This document shows, one piece after another, positions 43,944 to 53,673 of a DNA stretch of 64,000 bases. Within the stretch, counting starts at the first letter, position 1, and each line of letters begins with the position of its first letter. The notes under the pieces were generated by a model, which had not been told where the DNA came from, ran no database searches, and was given only the letters and a program-made list of their open reading frames with translations. Both the position numbers and the translations under genes were made by a program. The DNA is from Pyrinomonadaceae bacterium (lineage in GTDB: Bacteria > Acidobacteriota > Blastocatellia > Pyrinomonadales > Pyrinomonadaceae): assembly GCA_019694395.1 (NCBI GenBank), contig JAIBCC010000022.1, positions 1 to 64,000 on the forward strand, read 5' to 3'.

Positions 43944-45965
43944 TTATTTTATCTCAAATTGAGTATCCTGAGTAGCAATATTCCCTGAAAAATCAGTCAC
44001 TAAAACCCTCAAAATATAATCTCCCTTTTCATAATTACTCAGGTCTAAAAAATTCTCTTTGCCAAAATCGCCGCTTACTTCATTGGTTACAATATAATCA
44101 AAAATTGTTTCCGGCGTGTAACCTGATTTACTGCCCTTGGCATAAACTAAATTAACAAAATTGCTGTCCGGCATTTTTTCAAAAGAAATACTCCATTTTG
44201 GTTCAAAAAGAGGGGATTTTTCATCTTTCAAAACCTGGTAACCAACCTTATAAACTCCTAACCGCCGCCGCTCAGGATTCCCATCCATTCGGTCAAAAGC
44301 TTGAGCCGTGACCCGTATTTTACCTTGTAAATTGATACGCGAATTTTTCTTTTCAGTTTCAATTGGTTGCCAGTTTTCATTAAATATCGAGACTTTTTCG
44401 ATTTTTGGTGCTATTGAATCCTTGAAATTCGGCAGAATCAGCGCGTCTAAGGCATTCATTTCAGCACCTGTTCTCCCTGCAATTAAATGGACGTGATTGA
44501 ACGCGTTAAGCGTTCCAACTGAATCTCCAGCCTCAAATTTCGTTCCTCGGGGGACTCTCACATCTGTAAATTTCCCGGTATTATCTAGATCAAATTGAAA
44601 CCTGTCATCACTAAAAGTTTTCTCGTCCTTGTCGCGCCCTAACCGCAAATGAATGTAGCCGATCGTTGGCAATCGTATAAGTTCGCGTAATCCGCCAAAA
44701 TTCTCAACCGCAATCGGCTCCATTACTTTTTCGGAACGGATAAAATATGCCTTTTCACCGTAACCTCCCGCAATGTCTAAACCGTTATGAAACCAGGCTT
44801 GCTTTCCTTCCGTGATTTCACCCCGAATTTCGCCTAATGTTCCTGCAATATCCCGCTTTGCTTCCGGCGGATTGTAGGTCCATCGGGGTTGCTGCAAATT
44901 ACGAAATTCTTCTGCTGTATATCTTAGCTTCGTAATTTCTTCCGGTTTAATTGTTTTACCTAAATTTTCATTGGTCAGTATCCGAACCAATTGATTATCG
45001 GAATCAGCAACCCAAATATTTCCGGCGTTATCAGACGCAATACCGCTTGGGCGGTTGAATTGTGAGATAAAAATTTTTCCATCATTCAAACCACGCTTTT
45101 GAGCGGTAATAGTTTCAACAATTGGAAAAGTTCTTCGACCGATAACTCTGATCGAATTTCCATCGGTCACATAAATAATTCCATTTTCATTCACGGTAAT
45201 TTGAGTCGGTTCGACGAATTTAGAGGATAAAAGAAATCCATCAACCGAATCCTGTTCACCAGTTCCGGCTAAAGTTGTGGTTTTTCCATCCCTTTCGATT
45301 CTTCTTAAACGTCTGTTCCCTGTATCGGCGATTATCAGACTAGAATCAGTCAATAGGGCAATTCCGCAAGGCGTATCAAATTTTGCTTCGGTTGCATTTC
45401 CATCAGAAAACCCTCTGGTGCTGCCCGCAATCGTTGAAACTTTTCCGTTTTCGATCAAACGAATTTTGTCGTTGTAAGTATCGGTAACGAAGATCTTTCC
45501 ATCATTTGAAACTGAAACCCCAATTGGTGCATTGAATAAGGCTTTTAAACTTTCCCCATCGGCAAATCCATGTTTGTTTTCTACTCCGGCAATTAACGTT
45601 ACCTCATTATTTACAATATTTAACCGTTTAATTGTATGAGTGCCTGAATCTGCAATAATTAAAGTTTCATCCTTGTCAAAAGCCATGCCCGACGGTGTAT
45701 TAAATTTATCGGAAACTAAATCAAATTTTCCTTCACGCGAAACACGAAAGATTTTGCCCGCATCTCCATCTGAAACATAAACAGAACCCTTTTTATCCAC
45801 CGCAATTCCGAAAGGTTCTCCAAATTCACGATTTAACCCGGCTACAGTTGTAGTTTGAAAAGGAAGCAATTTTATTTTTTGAGTATTTTGGCAACCCGAA
45901 AAGCAAAAAACAGCCAAAATCAGTAGATAAATTAATTTGTTGAATGAAATTGATTTTGATAACAT
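43944..45965 (-). CDS. Lipoprotein with NHL propeller and C-terminal M23-like domain
   Basis: A 673-residue protein. It begins with a signal peptide and a lipobox-like FSGC, so it is probably lipid-anchored. Residues about 40-320 form a six-bladed NHL beta-propeller, each blade showing a Gly-Ile-(Ala/Ser)-Val/Leu and a D-x-N/G motif (GEPFGIAVDKKGSVYVSDGD and repeats thereof). Next, about 385-500, comes a segment with M23-like peptidase features: HNGLD near 391 (His and Asp, the zinc ligands of the lysostaphin class), GYIHLRLG, EAGDSVGTLNAFNHVHLIAG near 490 (His-x-His). A final domain to 673 has a beta-sandwich look. NHL-peptidase fusions of this kind are unusual; see findings. Confidence 0.7.
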   Translation of the reverse strand: MLSKSISFNKLIYLLILAVFCFSGCQNTQKIKLLPFQTTTVAGLNREFGEPFGIAVDKKGSVYVSDGDAGKIFRVSREGKFDLVSDKFNTPSGMAFDKDETLIIADSGTHTIKRLNIVNNEVTLIAGVENKHGFADGESLKALFNAPIGVSVSNDGKIFVTDTYNDKIRLIENGKVSTIAGSTRGFSDGNATEAKFDTPCGIALLTDSSLIIADTGNRRLRRIERDGKTTTLAGTGEQDSVDGFLLSSKFVEPTQITVNENGIIYVTDGNSIRVIGRRTFPIVETITAQKRGLNDGKIFISQFNRPSGIASDNAGNIWVADSDNQLVRILTNENLGKTIKPEEITKLRYTAEEFRNLQQPRWTYNPPEAKRDIAGTLGEIRGEITEGKQAWFHNGLDIAGGYGEKAYFIRSEKVMEPIAVENFGGLRELIRLPTIGYIHLRLGRDKDEKTFSDDRFQFDLDNTGKFTDVRVPRGTKFEAGDSVGTLNAFNHVHLIAGRTGAEMNALDALILPNFKDSIAPKIEKVSIFNENWQPIETEKKNSRINLQGKIRVTAQAFDRMDGNPERRRLGVYKVGYQVLKDEKSPLFEPKWSISFEKMPDSNFVNLVYAKGSKSGYTPETIFDYIVTNEVSGDFGKENFLDLSNYEKGDYILRVLVTDFSGNIATQDTQFEIK

Positions 45966-45999
45966 CTGAACTATCGTAAAATGTTTTGAAATAAACGTA

Positions 46000-46035
46000 A
46001 AATTCAGCTTTCTGAGATTTACAAAATCTGAATTT
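46000..46035. repeat. Inverted repeat upstream of the DUF937 gene
   Basis: AAATTCAG and CTGAATTT, 8 bp each and perfect, separated by 20 bases. It lies between the divergent start of the NHL-M23 gene and the DUF937 gene and could be an operator or part of a promoter region. Confidence 0.3.
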
Positions 46036-46084
46036 TTGTTAATATTTCGTAGCCCCCAATTTTATCAGCAAATAGGAGAATTTT

Positions 46085-46711
46085 ATGTTTGGATTAGACC
46101 AACTTTTGGGACAAGATCAAGGTGATCAAGCCCTTCAACAAATTAGCAATCAAGTCGGTGCGGAACCAAGCTTGGTAAATAGTGCTATTCAAATGGCTTT
46201 GCCGGCGATTTTAGGCGGCTTGGCAAATAATGCTTCAACACCCGAAGGGGCAGAAAGTTTGAATAACGCTTTGGATCAACATGACGGAAGCATTTTAGAT
46301 AATCTGGGTGGCTTAGGAAGTATGATTTTCGGAGGCGGTCAACAAACTGCACCTCCGCCGCAAACTAATGCGGGAGGAATTTTAGGACATATTTTCGGCA
46401 ACAGCCAAGGTCAAGTTGCTCAGCAGGTTAGCCAACAAACTGGTTTAGGAACAAGTCAGGTTGCTCAAATTTTAATGATGCTTGCCCCGATCGTAATGGG
46501 TTATTTAGGTCAGCAAAAACAATCTCAGGGATTAGATGCAGGCAGCTTGGGCGGATTGTTAGGCGGATTAATGGGCGGCGGTCAACAGCAAGCAAGTGCT
46601 GGAAATCCAATGTTGAATATTCTTGGTAATTTATTGGATTCCGACCACGACGGCAGCGCAGTTGATGACATTGCTTCAATGGCTTTCAAAAATATTCTGG
46701 GCGGAAAATAA
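46085..46711 (+). CDS. DUF937-domain protein
   Basis: A 208-residue, Gly/Gln-rich protein with two helical copies of the DUF937 pattern: LGQDQGDQALQQISNQVGAE, then the first MALPAILGGLANNAST segment, and a second copy in QVAQQVSQQTGLGTSQVAQI with MMLAPIVMGYLG. The repeated short motif QVxxQxGLxxxxV..L..L.P.I.G.L is diagnostic. A spacer of low complexity separates them. Function of the family is unknown; some members are near stress or toxin genes. The ATG has GGAG seven bases upstream. Followed by two stem-loops. Confidence 0.88.
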   Translation: MFGLDQLLGQDQGDQALQQISNQVGAEPSLVNSAIQMALPAILGGLANNASTPEGAESLNNALDQHDGSILDNLGGLGSMIFGGGQQTAPPPQTNAGGILGHIFGNSQGQVAQQVSQQTGLGTSQVAQILMMLAPIVMGYLGQQKQSQGLDAGSLGGLLGGLMGGGQQQASAGNPMLNILGNLLDSDHDGSAVDDIASMAFKNILGGK

Positions 46712-46731
46712 ATTTATTTAAAAAATTGAGA

Positions 46732-46792
46732 TATTAACCAAATTATTTTGGTTTAATTGAAAGAAGACGATCAAATGGTCGTCTTTTTTTCT
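46732..46792 (+). terminator. Tandem hairpins, second a strong intrinsic terminator
   Basis: First hairpin ATTAACCAAA-TTAT-TTTGGTTTAAT; second hairpin AAGACGATC-AAAT-GGTCGTCTT followed by seven T. The second has the full intrinsic form and follows the DUF937 gene. Confidence 0.8.
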
Positions 46793-46982
46793 TGACTCAA
46801 ATCAACCTTAGAATCCGCGTTTAGTTTATTAGGGAAACTTTTTTTTAAAAAAGTTCCGATGTCATAAAATTAATTATGGCGGTGTTTTAAATTGTGAAAC
46901 AAGAATTTCTTTAATTCGTAGGGTTTTCAAGCTACAATTTCAATTATCGGAGAATTTCTAAATTAATAAATCAAGGACAAAT

Positions 46983-49610
46983 ATGAAATTTAAATTATTT
47001 ATACGTCAATCTTTGGCGTTATTTTTGGCAATTTTGTTCAGTTTTTCGAGTATGGTTAATGCTCGTCCATTAATCAAAAAACCATTTGATGACGACAAAC
47101 AAACAAAAATCAAATTACCACCTGTGAATTGGATTCGCAGCCGCACAATTGATGTCAAACATATCTTAATAGACTTAAAGTTTGATTGGGAAAAAGAACA
47201 AGCTTATGGAACTTCAACCATAACCGTTGCCCCTTTTAATGACACAAATAAGATTTATTTGGATGCTGCCTATATGACCATCAGTGCGGTTACTTTGGCA
47301 AATGGAGCTGCCCTCAAATACGATTATAAAGGAAAGGATTCGGACAATAATCTCGAAATCACTCTGGATCGTGTTTATAAAAATGGGGAAGATGTCACCG
47401 TAAAAGTCACATATAGAACAAATTATGTAAATACGGCTGATGCCGATACGGCAATTGGCAGCTTTGGACGCGGACTTCGTTTTATCAAACCAACTGCCGA
47501 TAATCCGAACAAACCCTATCAAATATGGTCTCAGGGTGAAACTGAGTTTAACCGCTACTGGTTTCCTTCGTATGACTCGCCGAATGATTTCCGCACAACC
47601 GAATTAAAAGCCACCGTTGATAAAAAATACACCGTCGTTTCCAATGGAAAATTGATTGATAAAAAAGATAACGGTGATGGCAGCGTAACTTTTGACTGGA
47701 AAATGGATATTCCTTATTCAAATTATTTATCTTCAATCGTGGTTGCGGAATACGCCGAAGTAAAAAGCGGTGAATATGCCGGAATTCCAATAATTGCCTA
47801 CGGTTATAAAAATGAAACCAAAGAGGTTTATGAAACCACTAAATCTGTTCCCGATATGGTCAAATTTTTCTCTGAAAAGACCGGTGTAAAATATGCCTAC
47901 CCCAAATACTCACAAGCTATGGTTGAAGAGTTTGGCGGCGGAATGGAGAACATTTCGGCAACGACTCAAATCGAAGAAATGATCGTCAACGAAAAAGAAA
48001 TGGTTGACGGTGACAGTAATTCCCTTCAGGCTCACGAGTTGGCGCACCAATGGTTTGGCGATTATGTTACCTGTCGTGATTGGGGACAAATTTGGCTGAA
48101 TGAATCTTTTGCTACCTATTTTGATGCACTTTACAACGAACATTCCAAGGGTCACGAAGATTTTCTTTATAACAACATTCGCTCTAACCAAAATACCTAC
48201 TACGGAGATTGGGCACAGGGCATCCGTCGCCCGATTGTTACTAAATATTATGCAAACAAAGATGCAATGTTTGATAACTATGCCTATCCCCGTGGGGCAG
48301 ATGTGCTGCATATGCTCCGTAAACATCTAGGCGAAGAAAATTGGTGGAAGGCAATCAATCATTACCTTACTTCAAATGCCCATAAACCGGTTTCAACCGA
48401 AAATCTACGGATCGCCATCGAAGAAGCCACTGGCGAATCTATGGATTGGTTTTTCGACCAATGGCTTTACAAAATGGGGCATCCGGTTTTTGAAGTTTCA
48501 AAAAACTATTCCAACGGAAAACTGACCTTGACCGTCAAGCAAACACAAAAAATTGATCCAAACAACGAATTTCCGCAAGCTGAGTTTTTCCAAGGCAAAA
48601 TGGATATTGAAGTTGACGGTAAAATAGAACAAATTTGGATCAAACCCCAAACAGAAAATGTTTATTCCTTTGATGTTGCCGCCGAACCGAAATTGGTAAA
48701 TTTTGACTTTGAAAGCACTTGGCTAAAAGAAGTTAAATTTAACAAATCGGTTGATGAACTGATTTATCAAATGACCAATGACAAGGACGTTTTGGCTCGC
48801 CGTTCCGCCGGAGCAGAATTGGCAGCAACCTATAAAAAAGCCGAAACCTCTGCTACTGATAAAGATAAAATAATGTCTACCCTCAGAAATGTGGCAGCAA
48901 ATGATAAATTCTGGCGTGTTCGTCGAGGAATTTTGTCCGAAATCGGGATAATTTTTACTCCGCAAGGTCAAAATCAAGCAAATGTTGCGGTAAAATTTGA
49001 TGATGCAACAGCTGCTGCTTTTCTCAAAGCAACTAAAGATGAAAGTTCTCAGGCACGTGCCGATGCAATTGCATTTTTAGGAAATACCAGAGACGTTAAA
49101 TATGAAAATGTTTATCTGGAAGGCTTAAATGATAAAAGTAACCGAGTTAATGGCGAATCCGCTCTTGCTTTGGCGAAAACTAAAAGTCCAAAGGCATTTG
49201 ATGCTCTGGTCAAAATGGTTAATACCGATTCCTGGCATCAAAATTCACGAATTCAGGGTTTACAAGGTCTAGCCGAATTAGGAGATAAACGTGCACTTGA
49301 TTTAGGGCTAAAATATGCCAACGATAAAAATCAACCGGCACAGGTTCGCACCAATGCCCTTGGTATCATCGGGTCGATAGGAAAAGGTGATCCCCGCGCT
49401 TATCCTTTGATTTTTGAAAATTTCAAAAAAGCATTGGATGCCAATAATTTTAATTCGATATTCACTTTGACTCGAGCTTTTATAAGTCTAGCCGATCCGC
49501 GTGGACAAGAAGCTTTTGATTTGCTCAAAAATAAATTCAAGGATAATCCGAATATAATTGGATTTGTTAATCAATTAGAAGGTCAATTCAAAGAAGCTAT
49601 CAAGAAATAA
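46983..49610 (+). CDS. Exported M1 family metallopeptidase (aminopeptidase N-like)
   Basis: An 875-residue zinc aminopeptidase with signal peptide (LALFLAILFSFSSMVNA). The N-terminal beta-saddle domain is followed by the catalytic domain with VEEFGGGMENIS (GAMEN-type exopeptidase motif) and HELAHQWFG (HExxH, about residue 350) plus the downstream NESFATY glutamate. From about 595 onward the sequence turns into HEAT-like helical repeats (RRSAGAELAATYK, ARADAIAFLGNTRDVKYE, SALALAKTKSPKAFDALV and so on). This domain order is that of the M1 family's ERAP/tricorn-like members. It begins after a ~190-base gap with no clear promoter read. It ends against a strong hairpin facing the YCF48-like gene. 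Confidence 0.93.
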   Translation: MKFKLFIRQSLALFLAILFSFSSMVNARPLIKKPFDDDKQTKIKLPPVNWIRSRTIDVKHILIDLKFDWEKEQAYGTSTITVAPFNDTNKIYLDAAYMTISAVTLANGAALKYDYKGKDSDNNLEITLDRVYKNGEDVTVKVTYRTNYVNTADADTAIGSFGRGLRFIKPTADNPNKPYQIWSQGETEFNRYWFPSYDSPNDFRTTELKATVDKKYTVVSNGKLIDKKDNGDGSVTFDWKMDIPYSNYLSSIVVAEYAEVKSGEYAGIPIIAYGYKNETKEVYETTKSVPDMVKFFSEKTGVKYAYPKYSQAMVEEFGGGMENISATTQIEEMIVNEKEMVDGDSNSLQAHELAHQWFGDYVTCRDWGQIWLNESFATYFDALYNEHSKGHEDFLYNNIRSNQNTYYGDWAQGIRRPIVTKYYANKDAMFDNYAYPRGADVLHMLRKHLGEENWWKAINHYLTSNAHKPVSTENLRIAIEEATGESMDWFFDQWLYKMGHPVFEVSKNYSNGKLTLTVKQTQKIDPNNEFPQAEFFQGKMDIEVDGKIEQIWIKPQTENVYSFDVAAEPKLVNFDFESTWLKEVKFNKSVDELIYQMTNDKDVLARRSAGAELAATYKKAETSATDKDKIMSTLRNVAANDKFWRVRRGILSEIGIIFTPQGQNQANVAVKFDDATAAAFLKATKDESSQARADAIAFLGNTRDVKYENVYLEGLNDKSNRVNGESALALAKTKSPKAFDALVKMVNTDSWHQNSRIQGLQGLAELGDKRALDLGLKYANDKNQPAQVRTNALGIIGSIGKGDPRAYPLIFENFKKALDANNFNSIFTLTRAFISLADPRGQEAFDLLKNKFKDNPNIIGFVNQLEGQFKEAIKK

Positions 49611-49622
49611 ATCAGCTTTAAA

Positions 49623-49670
49623 AATAAGAAACACACTCCTTAACAAAAGTTTTGGAGTGTGTTTCTTATT
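49623..49670. terminator. Bidirectional terminator hairpin with a 17-bp perfect stem
   Basis: AATAAGAAACACACTCC / GGAGTGTGTTTCTTATT, with a 14-base loop, lies between two convergent genes. Short T/A-rich tracts flank it on both sides. Confidence 0.8.
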
Positions 49671-49680
49671 GTCGCAAAAC

Positions 49681-50670
49681 TTAATTTTTCAATTGTTTTA
49701 ACATCAAACCTTTTTCACCAACCGCCCAACTTACTTTTTTATCGGTAAAAAGTCCGTAAAGTGACTCCGTTGTCTGAGTATTGATCTTTGTCCAACTTTT
49801 TCCCTTATCTTCGGTGCGTAAAATTGTGCCACCAACGCCAACAATATAACCTTGTTTGTCATTAATGAAATTCACCCGAAAGAATTTTTTGTTAACCGGA
49901 CTGGCAATTTTTTCCCAAGTTGCGCCGCCGTTTTCAGTTCGTAAAATTGTGCCTCTTCCCCCAACGACCACTCCGTTATTTGAATCCCGAAAATCAACAT
50001 TGGATAAACTTACATCCACCCCGGAATTTTGTTTTGCCCAGGTTTGTCCGCCGTCTTTGGAAAATAAAATAGTTCCCTTATCTCCTACGATCCAACCAGT
50101 TTCATCGTTTACAAAATCTACATGAAAAAGTTCTATTTTCCCTGATGGAACAGTCACTTTTGTCCAGGTTTCCCCACTGTCCTGGGTTTGTAAAACCAAA
50201 CCGTCAATGACTTCTTCATCCTGATTGTTAATTGAACCTACGATCCAGCCTTTTTTCTTTCCACTAAATCGAACACTTAAAAATTCAGGAATTCGTCCGC
50301 TAAAATCAATTGATTTGATAGCCTGATTTTCCCGCCAACTTTTACCACCGTCATTAGTTATAAAAATATGTTTTCCAACTAATAAATAGCCATTGTCTTC
50401 ATTACGAAAATAAATTTCATTTACATTATCATTGGTATTTAACGGCTGTTTCGTCCAGGTTTGTCCACCGTCATTTGTAAAAGCAAAAACCCCACCATCA
50501 CCGCCAATAAACCCTTTTTCCTGATTAGTAAAATAAACCGAAACTAAATCGGTTGAAAAAAACCGAAAAACCGGGCTCCAATTGTTTTGAGCGGGAACAT
50601 TTTGTCCAAAAACAATCAAAACAATCGAAAAAAAGGCAATCTTAAAACCAAAAGATTTGAATAACCTCAT
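49681..50670 (-). CDS. Exported YCF48/BNR-repeat beta-propeller protein
   Basis: A protein with signal peptide and seven repeats of the YCF48 (photosystem assembly factor-like)/BNR type, e.g. NNGVVVGGRGTILRTENGGATW and NDKQGYIVGVGGTILRTEDKG in part, with the repeated SNDGG-x-TW core. The start at ATG 50670 is favoured by AAGGAG six bases upstream; earlier in-frame codons would put a second ATG before the signal peptide. In non-photosynthetic bacteria such propellers are of unknown role; no photosynthesis genes accompany it. Confidence 0.85.
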   Translation of the reverse strand: MRLFKSFGFKIAFFSIVLIVFGQNVPAQNNWSPVFRFFSTDLVSVYFTNQEKGFIGGDGGVFAFTNDGGQTWTKQPLNTNDNVNEIYFRNEDNGYLLVGKHIFITNDGGKSWRENQAIKSIDFSGRIPEFLSVRFSGKKKGWIVGSINNQDEEVIDGLVLQTQDSGETWTKVTVPSGKIELFHVDFVNDETGWIVGDKGTILFSKDGGQTWAKQNSGVDVSLSNVDFRDSNNGVVVGGRGTILRTENGGATWEKIASPVNKKFFRVNFINDKQGYIVGVGGTILRTEDKGKSWTKINTQTTESLYGLFTDKKVSWAVGEKGLMLKQLKN

Positions 50671-50765
50671 ATTTCTCCTTAAACAAAAAATGGGGACATT
50701 TAACCAATACATTAAACTTTCTTTGGTCAAATGTCACCCGTTAGATGTTAAATTCTAAGAACGGT

Positions 50766-53126
50766 TTACTTAATTATTCGATAAACCTTTCCTTTCCAAA
50801 CGACAACTACTTGTTCCCCAAGCGAGAAATATTGAGCTAAATCTTTTTCTTTGGAAATCAAATCAAAGAATTCGTTTGAGGCAAATTTAAGTTTAACTTC
50901 CGGCAATTTCGCATCTTCCTTGAATTCGCCATCAATCCAGATTTGGTTTTCCATATAAAAGGTTTTAGTTCCAATCTTTTGAACGTTGCTCGCTTTCAGG
51001 ATTTCATCGTCTTCTGCAGTTATTTTTTCAGCTTCTTTCTTAGCTTTTTGTTCCTTGCTAGATTTGACAGCCTCTTCACCGCTCACTATATATCCGGAAT
51101 TCGGATCGCTCATTGAAGGTCTCGGAGTTGCCTTTGGTTTAGGAGCATTCCCTCTTCCTGAACCTTGTCCAACTATTCCATCAATCGTAGGGCTTTCATT
51201 CCTCAAAACCCTATCCTTGTCGGCTCGTGCTTGCATTGGCAAATCAACTACTTGTCGGTTATTTATATTATTTCCAACACTTCCATCCGTTGCCAAATAC
51301 GAAGTATAAGGAGTGACTATTCCGTAACGAGTGCCCAAATCAACAATTTCATCACGAACTTCTTTGGTTTCACCATTTGCCCGAATTTGATCAATTAACC
51401 AACCAACTCTTCGGGTTGCCCACAAACGTGGGAGAAAATTGTTGTCTTCGGCACGAAGCGGAAATGCCAGATTGTCATAATTGAAAGTGCGAACTTCCTT
51501 TCCGTTTTTGCCGGTTAATTTGAGCGTGATGCTTTTTAAATCTGCTTCATTTTTATACCGACCGATCATCGTCAATTGAGTTCCACGGAAAATATCAGGA
51601 GTTTTTCGCGGATAAATCAATTCAGTTTTCACACTACCGAAATCTAAATCCAATCCGGTTAAAACCGGCGAATTTACTTTGGTGAAAAAATTTCCAACCT
51701 TCACCTCCAAATCTTCCTTCGGTTCGACATAATCTGCCGTTCCCGAATTTTCCTCGGCGATTTTATCAAGCAGTTTAGTGTTGACATCATAACCAACCCC
51801 AAAGGTAAAAAGCCGCAATCCGTCTACTTTTATTTCCTGTGAATTTTTGATGATTTTTTCGACATTCGTCTCGCCAACGGTCGGTAAACCGTCGGTCATG
51901 AAAACAAGCAATTTCGGACGGTCTGAGCTATCAAATTGTTTAAGAGCGGCGCGGAGTGCATCATTAATATTTGTTCCACCTGTTGGAGTTAGCTTTTTAA
52001 CAAAGTCTTCGCCGCGTTTCCGTCCATCGGAATTAGCGGAAATTAAACCGCTTTCCATCAAATGCTCTTCCCCTGCAAAATTTATGACATTGAACCTGTC
52101 GCCATCACGCAAATTTTTGATGCCGAATAACAATGCCGCGCGGGCTTTTTCCATTTTGCCTTCATCTGCCATTGAACCTGATGTATCAAGCACAAAAACA
52201 ATGTCTTTGGCGGCAATTTCAGAATCTAAAACTTTATCTTTTGGCGAAAGCAGGAGCAGAAAATAACCGTCTTTACCGGGTTCACGGTAAGTTACCAGGG
52301 ACATACCGAAATCGTTATTGGAAAGACCGTAAAACAATTGGAAATCCTGATCTTTCCCGTTTGATTCAAACGTCATTGTGGCTTTGTTTTCGCCTGTGTG
52401 ATTGATGTCAATGTTATGAGTCGGAGAATAAATATTGCGTAAGGCTTGCGGTGCTGCAATTTCAATTTTACCTGAAACTGTTCCAACTTTGTCAGGACGT
52501 TTTTTCCCCTGATAATCCACATTGCTCATCATGGGCACAGGTTGATTGATTGCCCAAGCCCGATTCCCTGTTCCGAGTGGGTAACGATAAGCCACCGTTC
52601 CCGATTCGGCTTTCAAAACCTGCGAATAACTTAGTTCTAATTTTTTATCGGAGTTTGGCGGAATTGGGAAAATCGAGGCTTGAAAAAGGTCTTTTCCGGC
52701 ATATTCAAGCAAGCCCGGATCCCGTTGACGGCGAACAATTTCATCATAAATCCTTCGTGCTTCCTCGCGGCTTCGCACTTCACCAACGAGTTTTTTTCCA
52801 TTTTCCCAAATTGCAAATTCTACGATCGAGGCATTCTCCGGAATTGGGAAAAAATAAGTTCCTTCAAGGGTGTAAGGTGTGTCATTGCGAAAGACTTGTT
52901 CAACGTGGGTAGTGGCAACTTGCCCGTTGATCTTGACATCCACATTTATAGATTTAATCGGCAAAATGTTCGGAACCGGAACAGGGCGCGGTCGCGGAAT
53001 CGGTTGACAAGGGCGAATATCGCAAACAATCGGCACAACCGTTCCTTGTGCATTTGTCGAAATAAAAGCAAAAATGCCTATCAAGATGGTAAAGAACAAA
53101 CTCGTAATATGCTTAATTTTCATCAT
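50766..53126 (-). CDS. Exported VIT and vWA domain protein
   Basis: A 786-residue protein with a signal peptide, a short Pro-rich linker (CDIRPCQPIPRPRPVPVP), a VIT domain (about 60-190, VATTHVEQVFRNDTPYTLEGTY in part) and a vWA domain (about 305-490) with an intact metal site DTSGSM near residue 313 and a Thr in GGTNI and Asp in TDGLPTVGE. The C-terminal ~150 residues are charged and unassigned. Inter-alpha-trypsin-like VIT-vWA proteins in bacteria are of unknown function. There is no sorting tail, unlike the homologous protein at 6.2-8.5 kb. RBS GAGG lies upstream of two adjacent ATG codons. Confidence 0.88.
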   Translation of the reverse strand: MMKIKHITSLFFTILIGIFAFISTNAQGTVVPIVCDIRPCQPIPRPRPVPVPNILPIKSINVDVKINGQVATTHVEQVFRNDTPYTLEGTYFFPIPENASIVEFAIWENGKKLVGEVRSREEARRIYDEIVRRQRDPGLLEYAGKDLFQASIFPIPPNSDKKLELSYSQVLKAESGTVAYRYPLGTGNRAWAINQPVPMMSNVDYQGKKRPDKVGTVSGKIEIAAPQALRNIYSPTHNIDINHTGENKATMTFESNGKDQDFQLFYGLSNNDFGMSLVTYREPGKDGYFLLLLSPKDKVLDSEIAAKDIVFVLDTSGSMADEGKMEKARAALLFGIKNLRDGDRFNVINFAGEEHLMESGLISANSDGRKRGEDFVKKLTPTGGTNINDALRAALKQFDSSDRPKLLVFMTDGLPTVGETNVEKIIKNSQEIKVDGLRLFTFGVGYDVNTKLLDKIAEENSGTADYVEPKEDLEVKVGNFFTKVNSPVLTGLDLDFGSVKTELIYPRKTPDIFRGTQLTMIGRYKNEADLKSITLKLTGKNGKEVRTFNYDNLAFPLRAEDNNFLPRLWATRRVGWLIDQIRANGETKEVRDEIVDLGTRYGIVTPYTSYLATDGSVGNNINNRQVVDLPMQARADKDRVLRNESPTIDGIVGQGSGRGNAPKPKATPRPSMSDPNSGYIVSGEEAVKSSKEQKAKKEAEKITAEDDEILKASNVQKIGTKTFYMENQIWIDGEFKEDAKLPEVKLKFASNEFFDLISKEKDLAQYFSLGEQVVVVWKGKVYRIIK

Positions 53127-53214
53127 TTAACCTCATAAATCACGCGGAGAAGAATTTCGCGTTTATTTGTTTGACGTTATAAGGAACGAGGTTAGTTGCT
53201 CTAACTTGCAGAAA

Positions 53215-53303
53215 TAATTTGAAAAAGTTTAAAGGTGAAAGAATGAAAAAGGTAAATGTTTGCAAAAACCCAAACTTTTTCACTTTTTACCTTTTTCACT
53301 TTC
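53215..53303. repeat. G/A-rich 7-8-base periodic repeats in inverted orientation
   Basis: On the minus strand GTGAAAAA, GGTAAAAA, GTGAAAAA run in tandem over the 3' end of the 104-residue gene (encoding its last Lys/Glu residues); the opposite side carries GTTTAAAG, GTGAAAG, AATGAAA, AAGGTAA on the plus strand, so the halves are roughly complementary around a short loop. Confidence 0.5.
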
Positions 53304-53594
53304 CAATTCTTTAAAACCATCTCGGTCATAGACCTCATTTTTTTCAGTTTTATCCGAAAGCAAATCGCCGGTAAATAATTCCACAACATTTTTTGCTGTT
53401 CCAATTACCGGAATCGCATCCAATCCTGAATTGATAACGCCTTTGACCACGCCTTTTTTCTTGATGTCATAACCAACTAAACCCACAGTCAAAATTCCGC
53501 CGATAACCGGAACAGCTTTTCCGATTCTTTTGACCACATGCCAACCGCCTGCTTCCACGGCTTTTCTTTTCAGACTTTTTCTCTTTTTTTCCAT
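53280..53594 (-). CDS. Small protein of unknown function
   Basis: A 104-residue basic protein with a hydrophobic, Gly/Val/Ile-rich middle (RIGKAVPVIGGILTVGLVGYD, then GLDAIPVIGTAKNVVELFTGD) that looks like two short membrane-inserting or amphipathic segments, flanked by Lys-rich ends. The pattern resembles small holin/colicin-type hydrophobic domains, but I would not assign one. The last five codons lie in a purine-rich repeat. It overlaps the upstream start region of the convergent ABC-like gene only if the latter's earlier in-frame start were used. Confidence 0.5.
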   Translation of the reverse strand: MEKKRKSLKRKAVEAGGWHVVKRIGKAVPVIGGILTVGLVGYDIKKKGVVKGVINSGLDAIPVIGTAKNVVELFTGDLLSDKTEKNEVYDRDGFKELESEKGKK

Positions 53595-53673
53595 AATCCT
53601 TTATTGCTACTTGCACGAATTAGATGCTAGAAAGCATACTTTTATTTTATCAGATTTTGTAAACCGCAAAATT

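Noticed and set aside
47910..48326. Minus-strand frame of 138 codons opposite the M1 peptidase
   Set aside because: It lies within the HExxH region of a clearly real gene and its translation has no family resemblance.
52680..53138. Plus-strand frame of 152 codons opposite the VIT/vWA gene
   Set aside because: Overlaps the signal peptide and VIT domain of a well-supported gene; composition is unlike a real protein.
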